A stretch of DNA of 64,000 nucleotides, from positions 3,767,501 to 3,831,500 of the forward strand of contig NZ_CP020373.1 of NCBI RefSeq assembly GCF_003957745.1, given 5' to 3'. Made by a program: the position numbers and the translations under genes. Below the pieces are notes generated by a model, which searched no databases, was not told the DNA's origin, and saw only the letters and a program-made list of their open reading frames with translations. Positions 58,477 through 64,000 of the stretch are shown in pieces. The stretch's first letter is position 1. Each line of letters opens with the position of its first letter. The DNA is from Shewanella khirikhana (GTDB taxonomy: Bacteria > Pseudomonadota > Gammaproteobacteria > Enterobacterales > Shewanellaceae).

Positions 58477-59046
58477 TCAGAACTGGTAGTGCAGACCCAG
58501 AGCAATTTGCGAAATATCGACGTTATCGAGCTTACCGCCGTAGTTTTCGCCTTCGAACCAGTAAGAATCGTCATCCAGATCGCCACGGGTGCGATCGTAG
58601 CTCAGACGCAGGTTCAGGTTGTCGGTCAGGGCAGCATTTACACCCACACCCCAGGTTACGCCCCAACCGGTGAAGTCACGGTCGAATGGACCATAGTCAA
58701 CCACAACGGCCATAGAGGCTACACCCACCTTGGCAAAGGCAGAGAAGGTGTCGTTGAAGTGGTAAGTAAACTTAGGGGCAAAGGTCAGGGCACCGGCGCC
58801 GATGTCTACGCCATCTTCACCCAGATCGCCACTGGCAAACAGGTTGGCTTCCAGACCAAACCACTCGTTGAAGTTGTAACCGCCGTAAGCGCCAAAGCCC
58901 ACGCCGTCGCTTGAACCTTCACCGTCACCGGAAGCTTTCACCTGGTTCAGGGCGCCGCCCACGTAAAAACCGGTTTTATCGGTTTCAGCCATGGCTGCAC
59001 CGCTAACCATCATCGCCACCAGGGCAGCTACTTTCAGCTTGTTCAT
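58477..59046 (-). CDS. Outer-membrane beta-barrel protein (paralogue B)
   Basis: A 189-residue beta-barrel with a Sec signal peptide (MVSGAAMAETDK), strands such as GFYVGGALNQVKA, GFGAYGGYNFNEWFGLEANL and LTFAPKFTYHFND, and a terminal Phe (GLHYQF). ATG 59046 follows AGGAACGCAGG. It is clearly homologous to the protein at 57042-57587, and the two are likely a tandem duplication with sirB2 now between them. Function unknown. Confidence 0.87.
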   Translation of the reverse strand: MNKLKVAALVAMMVSGAAMAETDKTGFYVGGALNQVKASGDGEGSSDGVGFGAYGGYNFNEWFGLEANLFASGDLGEDGVDIGAGALTFAPKFTYHFNDTFSAFAKVGVASMAVVVDYGPFDRDFTGWGVTWGVGVNAALTDNLNLRLSYDRTRGDLDDDSYWFEGENYGGKLDNVDISQIALGLHYQF

Positions 59047-59248
59047 CCTGCGTTCCTTTTCACGACTCAAATGTATGTAAGACAGGAAGCACTATGTGGG
59101 GATATCCCTGAACAAAGGCTGAATGTATCAATAGGTTACCGCAAAACTGGTAAACAATGGCGCACAAATGTTAACCCGCGAAACCGCCGTTACCACCCAG
59201 AGCAAAATCCGGATTACATCGGCAACACTCCGGCTACAGCACGCTTGC

Positions 59249-60145
59249 TTATACCGGGTCCTGGTGGATGATGATTTCCGATTCGGGAAAATCGGCACGG
59301 ATACGCGCCGCAGTGGCATCCGACAGGGTATGAGCTTCCCGCAGCGGCAAATTGCCATCCAGCTCCAGATGCAGCTGAATAAAAATCGTCTGACCGGCCT
59401 GACGGGTCTTGAGATCATGCACGCCGCGCACCCGGACATCCTGAGTGGCAAGCTTGATGATATTGTCCCGGGTGGCCTCGTCCAATTCGCGGTCAAGCAG
59501 CGACTGGATAGAGCGATAGCCCAGACCAAAGGCCTGCTGCCCGATATAAAGCGCAATCAGCAGCGCAAATAATCCATCGGCCCACCAGAGGCCATACTGG
59601 GCCAGCACCAGCGCCAGCAGCACGGCGCCATTGAGGAATAAATCCGATTTATAGTGCAGCGAATCGGCTTCCACCACAGTGCTGCCGGTCGCCGCCAAAG
59701 CACGCTTTTGCAGCATTACCAATGCCAGGGTAAGCGCAATGGCAATTATCGAGACCCAAATGCCCACAGCCGCATGCGCCAGAGGTTCGGGATTGAGCAG
59801 CCTATCGCTGCCGTGGAACAGCAGCAAAAAGGCCGAGCCGAGAATAAAGGCCGACTGCGCCAGCGACGCCAGCGGCTCTGCCTTACCATGGCCGTGCCTG
59901 TGCTCATCATCGGCGGGCATCAGCGCATAACGAATGGCAATAAAGTTAATGATGGAGGCCAAGGCATCGGCGAAGGAGTCGGTGAGCGATGCCAGCATAC
60001 TGGCGGAGCCTGACCACAGCCAGGCGAGCAGCTTAATCAGGATCAGGGTAAATGCGGTGGCCACAGCGGCGCGGCTGGCCAGCTTGACCCAGAAGGCATA
60101 GTCTTTTTCGACCTTGGCGTTATCTGATGTTGAAGGGCTGGACAT
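59249..60145 (-). CDS. fieF: Cation-efflux pump FieF (CDF family)
   Basis: A 298-residue cation diffusion facilitator (E. coli FieF is 300). The metal-site motif in the second helix is LTDSFADALAS (two Asp) and its counterpart follows HRHGHGKAEPLASLAQS. The C-terminal cytoplasmic domain has the family's VHDLKTRQAG. It exports Zn(II), Fe(II) and possibly Cd(II) by proton antiport. The ATG follows a T-tract at the base of a terminator hairpin and shows no usual ribosome-binding site. Same strand as cpxP, as in E. coli. Confidence 0.93.
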   Translation of the reverse strand: MSSPSTSDNAKVEKDYAFWVKLASRAAVATAFTLILIKLLAWLWSGSASMLASLTDSFADALASIINFIAIRYALMPADDEHRHGHGKAEPLASLAQSAFILGSAFLLLFHGSDRLLNPEPLAHAAVGIWVSIIAIALTLALVMLQKRALAATGSTVVEADSLHYKSDLFLNGAVLLALVLAQYGLWWADGLFALLIALYIGQQAFGLGYRSIQSLLDRELDEATRDNIIKLATQDVRVRGVHDLKTRQAGQTIFIQLHLELDGNLPLREAHTLSDATAARIRADFPESEIIIHQDPV

Positions 60146-60175
60146 AAAAAAGAACCACTCTGGACAGGTGGTTCT
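60146..60175 (-). terminator. cpxP terminator abutting the fieF start codon
   Basis: On the minus strand an 8-bp stem AGAACCAC / GTGGTTCT with a nine-base loop is followed at once by TTTTT and then by the fieF ATG. It looks like a proper intrinsic terminator for cpxP but is also the 5' leader of fieF. Confidence 0.8.
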
Positions 60176-60267
60176 CTTATAACAGATTTTTGTATTCCTT
60201 GCCCGTCAGCGGTCGGGAAACGCAACTTGAGTCAAACTCAGGTGCTCAGGGCAAGGGATAGCGCGCC

Positions 60268-60774
60268 TTAAAACGAATCTTCTCGCTCTTTTCGACGCTC
60301 TTCACGTCGCTCTTCGCGCTCTTTGCGCTTTTGATCAAAGCGAGTCTGAAATTTGGCCTTTTGCTCCGGCGTCAGCACCTGATAAATCTCGTGCTGCAAC
60401 TTCATGGCTTCCAGCGCGCGGGCTTCACCCTGCGCCTGACGCTCGGCAATCAGAGCCTTGGCCGCGGCTTCGTCAAAACGCTCGGCATTCATCAGGGCCA
60501 TCATTTTGTCGTGGTGGGCGCTGCGGGCCGCATCGTCTTTGCCTTCACGCTGTGCCTTGCGATCTTCTTTGTGGGCCTTCATCAGCTCACGGATTTGGGT
60601 CTTTTGCTCGTCGGTCAGATCCAGACCACGGAACATGTGGCGCATCTTTTCCATCATCATGGGGCCGCGCTCACCGTGACCTTCATGGTAAGGATTGGCC
60701 ATGGCAGCAGTACCGCCAAGCAGAGCACCGGATACCATCAGAGCAATAACACCACGCTTCATTAATTTGTTCAT
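60268..60774 (-). CDS. cpxP: Periplasmic stress adaptor CpxP (Spy/CpxP family)
   Basis: A 168-residue periplasmic helical protein. Signal peptide (LLGGTAAMANPYH), then two LTxxQ motifs, LDLTDEQKTQIREL and LTPEQKAKFQ, the Spy/CpxP signature. The C-terminus is very basic and acidic (REERREERRKERED). It binds CpxA to dampen signalling and acts as a chaperone. It is divergent from cpxR, with CpxR boxes between, as in E. coli. Confidence 0.93.
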   Translation of the reverse strand: MNKLMKRGVIALMVSGALLGGTAAMANPYHEGHGERGPMMMEKMRHMFRGLDLTDEQKTQIRELMKAHKEDRKAQREGKDDAARSAHHDKMMALMNAERFDEAAAKALIAERQAQGEARALEAMKLQHEIYQVLTPEQKAKFQTRFDQKRKEREERREERRKEREDSF

Positions 60775-60859
60775 AACTCACCTCGCTGTGAATAGTGGGA
60801 GTGGCTGTTTCGACGGTTTCCAGTGTACCCAGGTCAATGTCAAGGAGGATGCAAGGCGG

Positions 60860-60874
60860 GTAAAAGAATGTAAA
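60860..60874 (+). promoter_or_regulatory. CpxR box 1
   Basis: GTAAA-AGAAT-GTAAA is a perfect match to the GTAAA-N5-GTAAA CpxR consensus, in the divergent region between cpxP and cpxR. Confidence 0.9.
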
Positions 60875-60884
60875 GATGAGCGCA

Positions 60885-60899
60885 TTTACACAGACTTAC
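60885..60899 (-). promoter_or_regulatory. CpxR box 2 (opposite orientation)
   Basis: TTTACACAGACTTAC reads GTAAG-TCTGT-GTAAA on the minus strand, one mismatch to the CpxR consensus. With box 1, ten bases away and on the other strand, it fits coupled control of the two divergent promoters. Confidence 0.75.
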
Positions 60900-60977
60900 A
60901 AAGCCACGCCACTGCTTGACGCCCATCGGCGTATACTGAGTCGCAGGCGTACACGGGGGATGTATCCCGGAGGTTTG

Positions 60978-61664
60978 ATGAATCATTTGTTGCTTATCGA
61001 TGACGATACCGGGCTGTCTGAGCTGCTCAAAGAGCTGCTCGAACTTGAGGGGTTCAACCTGACTCTGGCCCACGACGGCGCAGAGGGGCTGGCCAAGGCC
61101 AAAGCCGATGAGTTCGACCTTATTCTGCTGGACGTAATGCTGCCCAAACTCAATGGTTTTGAAGTGCTTAAGCAGCTCAGAATGCACAAACACACACCTG
61201 TGCTGATGCTCACCGCCCGCGGGGATGATATTGACCGCGTGGTTGGACTCGAAATTGGCGCCGATGATTACCTGCCCAAGCCCTTTAACGATCGCGAGCT
61301 GATTGCCCGTATTCGCGCCATTCTGCGCCGCAGCCAATTGGCAGGCGGCCAAACTGCGGCGGCCGAGGGTATTCAGGTGGGTGATCTGCGCCTCGACCCC
61401 AGCCGTCAGGAGGCCTGGTGCAGCGACGCGCTGATAAGCCTCACCGGCACCGAGTTTGCGCTGTTATTGCAGTTGGCCGGCAAGGCCGGCGAGCTGGTCA
61501 CCAAGGACAGCCTCAGCGAAACCGTGCTTGGCAAACGGCTGATGCCCTTTGACCGCAGCCTCGATATGCATCTGTCGAACCTGCGCAAAAAGCTGCCCGA
61601 GCGCAGCGACGGTCGCCCTCGGGTGAAAACCATCCGCGGCAAAGGATACATCTGGCTCACATGA
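60978..61664 (+). CDS. cpxR: Envelope-stress response regulator CpxR
   Basis: A 228-residue OmpR-family regulator (E. coli CpxR is 232). The receiver has the acidic triad DDD at 8-10 and the phosphoacceptor Asp52 (LLDVMLP); the C-terminal winged helix ends in FDRSLDMHLSNLRKKL and TIRGKGYIW. CGGAGG precedes ATG 60978. It activates envelope-folding genes, cpxP and probably itself through the CpxR boxes. cpxA overlaps by 4 nt. Confidence 0.95.
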   Translation: MNHLLLIDDDTGLSELLKELLELEGFNLTLAHDGAEGLAKAKADEFDLILLDVMLPKLNGFEVLKQLRMHKHTPVLMLTARGDDIDRVVGLEIGADDYLPKPFNDRELIARIRAILRRSQLAGGQTAAAEGIQVGDLRLDPSRQEAWCSDALISLTGTEFALLLQLAGKAGELVTKDSLSETVLGKRLMPFDRSLDMHLSNLRKKLPERSDGRPRVKTIRGKGYIWLT

Positions 61665-63022
61665 ACAGCACCAGCCTGCCCAATCGCCTCTTTATCAAGT
61701 TGCTGCTCGGCTTTTGGCTGTGCAGCTCTGTAGTGCTGGTTGCCGTTGGCAGCCTGCCGCTGCTGCAACAGCGGCAGGAGTCCGCGCCGGTTCCACGGGA
61801 GCTGTTTCAGGCGCTCGAACGGGTGGCCCAGGCCATTGAAGCAGACCCTGAACTGATGAATCCGGAGCGGCTGCGACGCTGGGAGCGCTCACGCCACGCC
61901 GACGGTAAACCGATGCGCATTTTCATCACCGGTGAAGAAGGACGCATTCTTGGGGAGCGACAACCCCGCTCTCTGCGCAAATTTATCCTGCTCGCCGAAG
62001 AAGCCGAGCGCCCCATCATGTACCAGTTCCGCGATGAAATGGTGTTCGGCCCCAAAGAGTTCCATGTCGACGGTAAGGAATACCGCCTCTATGGCCGGGT
62101 GCCGGGGCAACATCCTCGGCCACTGTTCCTGTTTTTTATCGAGCACAAGCTGCTGACCCTGGGGCTGGCGGTGTTGGTCTCGGGTCTCCTGTGCGGCCTG
62201 TTGGCCTGGCACCTTGGCAGACCGCTTAAAGTATTGAAACAGAGCGCTGATGCCCTGGCGCGGGGAGACCTTGGCAGCCGGGTCGATGCGGCCACCCTGA
62301 ATCGCCGTGATGAACTCGGCCAGCTTGGGCATGCCTTCAACGCCATGGCAGAAGCCATTGAGCAGCAGGTTAACAATCAGCAGCGGCTGATGGGGGACAT
62401 CAGCCACGAGCTGCGCACCCCACTGACCCGGCTGCAACTGGCGCTGGCACTGGCGCGCAAGCGCGGTCAGGATAGCAATGAGCTAAGCCGTATTGCCCAC
62501 GAGGCCGAGCAGCTCGATGCCCTGATAGCCGAGCTGCTGACCCTCTCCCGGGTGACCATGGGTGCCACCGAAGCCAAAGTTGACTGCGAACTTGCCGAGA
62601 CCCTCGGCCAGGTATTGGATGATGCGGAGTTTGAAGCCAGCGAGTGTGGCAAACATCTGGCCATTGAAATGGACGACAATCTGCGCCTGAGCCACTCCCC
62701 CAAGTTGCTGGCGCGGGCGGTGGAAAATCTGCTGCGTAACGCCATCCGCTACGCCAAGCTGCAGGTCAGTCTGACGGTGGCAGACTCGTCAAATGAGGTT
62801 GAGATCCAAATCTGCGACGATGGCCCCGGCGTGGCGGAAGCCGAACTCGAAGCCATCTTCCGTCCTTTTTATCGCACCGATAAATCCCGCGAGCGTGAAA
62901 GTGGCGGCTGGGGGCTTGGCCTTGCCATTACCGCGGCGGCCATCGAAGCCCAGGGCGGCAGTATTAGCGCCCACAACAGGCCAACCGGCGGCCTGTGCGT
63001 CGCGATTCGCTTGCCGCGTTAG
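61661..63022 (+). CDS. cpxA: Envelope-stress sensor kinase CpxA
   Basis: A 453-residue sensor histidine kinase. Helices at about 10-30 and 165-185 bracket the periplasmic sensor domain; HAMP (about 186-235) follows. The H-box is GDISHELRTPLTRLQLAL with His249, then ENLLRNAIRYA, CDDGPGV and the G-box GGWGLGLAIT. It senses misfolded envelope proteins and phosphorylates CpxR. The ATG at 61661 overlaps cpxR by 4 nt. Confidence 0.94.
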   Translation: MNSTSLPNRLFIKLLLGFWLCSSVVLVAVGSLPLLQQRQESAPVPRELFQALERVAQAIEADPELMNPERLRRWERSRHADGKPMRIFITGEEGRILGERQPRSLRKFILLAEEAERPIMYQFRDEMVFGPKEFHVDGKEYRLYGRVPGQHPRPLFLFFIEHKLLTLGLAVLVSGLLCGLLAWHLGRPLKVLKQSADALARGDLGSRVDAATLNRRDELGQLGHAFNAMAEAIEQQVNNQQRLMGDISHELRTPLTRLQLALALARKRGQDSNELSRIAHEAEQLDALIAELLTLSRVTMGATEAKVDCELAETLGQVLDDAEFEASECGKHLAIEMDDNLRLSHSPKLLARAVENLLRNAIRYAKLQVSLTVADSSNEVEIQICDDGPGVAEAELEAIFRPFYRTDKSRERESGGWGLGLAITAAAIEAQGGSISAHNRPTGGLCVAIRLPR

Positions 63023-63040
63023 CTTGCGAGCGGCTCTGAG

Positions 63041-64000
63041 CTAACTGTCGGTGCGCTTAAGGCTGCGGTAAATCAGATTGCGGCTTACCCCAAGGCGGCG
63101 GGCCGCTTCACTGATATTGCCATTGCACTCAGAGAGCGTTGCCTGAATACGGCCATCAAGCTCAGCCTTAAGGCTAGACTCAGAAGCTGGTTGCCCCTCC
63201 TGGCCCTGCATCAGCGCCCGCCTGTGGGCATCACTCAAATGCGTCTGACTCAGTTCGAACACCCCTTCTGCCATCAGGCAAGCCACTTGCATCAGGTTAT
63301 CCAGCTCCCGAAGGTTGCCCGGCCAGCCATAGGCCTCCAGCAATGCCAGTAACTGCGGGCACAGCCGCTGCTCATCCCCCGGCGGATTGAACCGGTACTG
63401 GCGGTGAAGCTTGTGGATCAGCCGCGATTTATCGGCCCTCTGCCTCAATGGCGGCAGGCTCACCTGCAAACCGTTGAGGCGAAAATACAGGTCTTCACGA
63501 AAACGGCCATCACGCACCATGGCGGCCAAATCCATGTGGGTGGCGGCCACCACCTGAATGTCCACCCTGTGGCTTTTAAGGCCGCCCACCGGAGTCACTT
63601 CCCGCTCCTGCAGTACCCTTAGCAACCTGCCCTGGGCCGCCAGCGGCAACTCACCGATTTCATCCAGAAACAGAAAACCGCCATCGGCCTGACGCACCTT
63701 GCCAAGGTGCCCCTGACGCGCCGCCCCGGTAAAGGCACCGCCCTGATAACCAAAGAGCTCGGCCTCAATCAGCTCGGCGGGCAAGGCGGCACAGTTAACC
63801 GCCACCAGCTCGCCATCGAGGCGACTGTCCTGATACAGCTGGCGCACAAAGTGCTCTTTGCCCACCCCGGTTTCGCCTTGCACCAACAATGGAATTTTGC
63901 GGCTGATGACCTTGCGCGCCTGCTGCCAGGCGGTTTCCAGCTGAGGGTCGTGGAATCGCAGCGGCTTGATGCCGTGCAACCCGCTGGCTTTATTGGTTTG
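63041..64000 (-). CDS. Sigma-54-dependent Fis-family activator (truncated by window edge)
   Basis: An open minus-strand frame running off the right edge; the last 319 residues are visible. It contains an AAA+ domain with Walker A GETGVGKE, sigma-54 contact loop GAFTGA, and LDEIGELPL, followed by a C-terminal Fis HTH (NISEAARRLGVSRNLIYRSLK). The pattern resembles AcoR-type activators of catabolic operons. The sensory N-terminus and true start lie outside the window. A TTG at 63979 is not its start since the frame stays open to the edge. Confidence 0.85.
   Translation of the reverse strand, partial: QTNKASGLHGIKPLRFHDPQLETAWQQARKVISRKIPLLVQGETGVGKEHFVRQLYQDSRLDGELVAVNCAALPAELIEAELFGYQGGAFTGAARQGHLGKVRQADGGFLFLDEIGELPLAAQGRLLRVLQEREVTPVGGLKSHRVDIQVVAATHMDLAAMVRDGRFREDLYFRLNGLQVSLPPLRQRADKSRLIHKLHRQYRFNPPGDEQRLCPQLLALLEAYGWPGNLRELDNLMQVACLMAEGVFELSQTHLSDAHRRALMQGQEGQPASESSLKAELDGRIQATLSECNGNISEAARRLGVSRNLIYRSLKRTDS

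Noticed and set aside
1..64000. CRISPR arrays, tRNA or rRNA genes, prophage or integrase genes
   Set aside because: No regularly spaced repeats, no cloverleaf or rRNA-like sequence, and no phage or integrase proteins were seen on reading both strands.

Overview
The window looks like chromosomal DNA of a marine-type gammaproteobacterium, most likely Shewanella or a close relative. The evidence is gene content and order: recG, typA divergent from glnA, glnL-glnG, cpxP/cpxR/cpxA/fieF, yihY-dtd-yiiD, azoR, ppnP, an AbgT transporter, a complete ovoA, and a gammaproteobacterial aryl polyene (APE) cluster. I see no rRNA, tRNA, CRISPR array, phage genes or complete insertion sequence. The only repeated element I found is a 77-bp hairpin-forming REP/MITE-like sequence with two copies in opposite orientation.

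Layout. (1) 1-3.3 kb: the tail of a LuxR-type response regulator, recG and a DUF3014 membrane protein. (2) 3.5-20.4 kb: one co-directional, tightly overlapping 18-gene APE pigment cluster with two acyl carrier proteins, an ACP ligase, a ketosynthase plus chain-length-factor-like partner, a second ketosynthase, a ketoreductase, two dehydratases, a thioesterase, a glycosyltransferase-acyltransferase fusion, an aromatic amino acid ammonia-lyase, a flavoprotein with flavin-halogenase motifs, and a LolA-like carrier with an MMPL exporter. It ends in a strong terminator. (3) 20.4-28.2 kb: an HD-GYP phosphodiesterase, a rhodanese, azoR, a yiiD-dtd-pip-yihY operon and envelope proteins. (4) 28.5-32.6 kb: a Tat-exported amine oxidase and a diguanylate cyclase overlapping a periplasmic binding protein. 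(5) 32.8-40.6 kb: Fur-box-associated iron uptake genes (DUF3649, two PepSY proteins, DUF3325, a TonB-dependent receptor) around a secreted M28 aminopeptidase.

(6) 40.7-57.0 kb: typA and glnA, then about 10 kb of accessory genes, then glnL-glnG. glnA has a sigma-54 promoter with an array of NtrC sites, and glnL has two overlapping NtrC sites. The accessory block holds a PrnB-like (heme dioxygenase superfamily) gene coupled to a kynureninase-like PLP enzyme and divergent from an Lrp-type regulator; a zinc-ribbon protein; an S51 peptidase-like protein; a Cys/Gly-tailed protein; and ovoA for ovothiol synthesis. (7) 57.0-64.0 kb: two paralogous outer-membrane beta-barrels, SirB2, fieF, the cpxP/cpxRA envelope stress system with two CpxR boxes, and a partial sigma-54 activator.

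The strongest candidates for under-described biology are the PrnB-like/kynureninase-like/Lrp module, the halogenase-like flavoprotein together with the ammonia-lyase in the APE cluster, and the cpxP 3' region, whose terminator abuts the fieF start codon.
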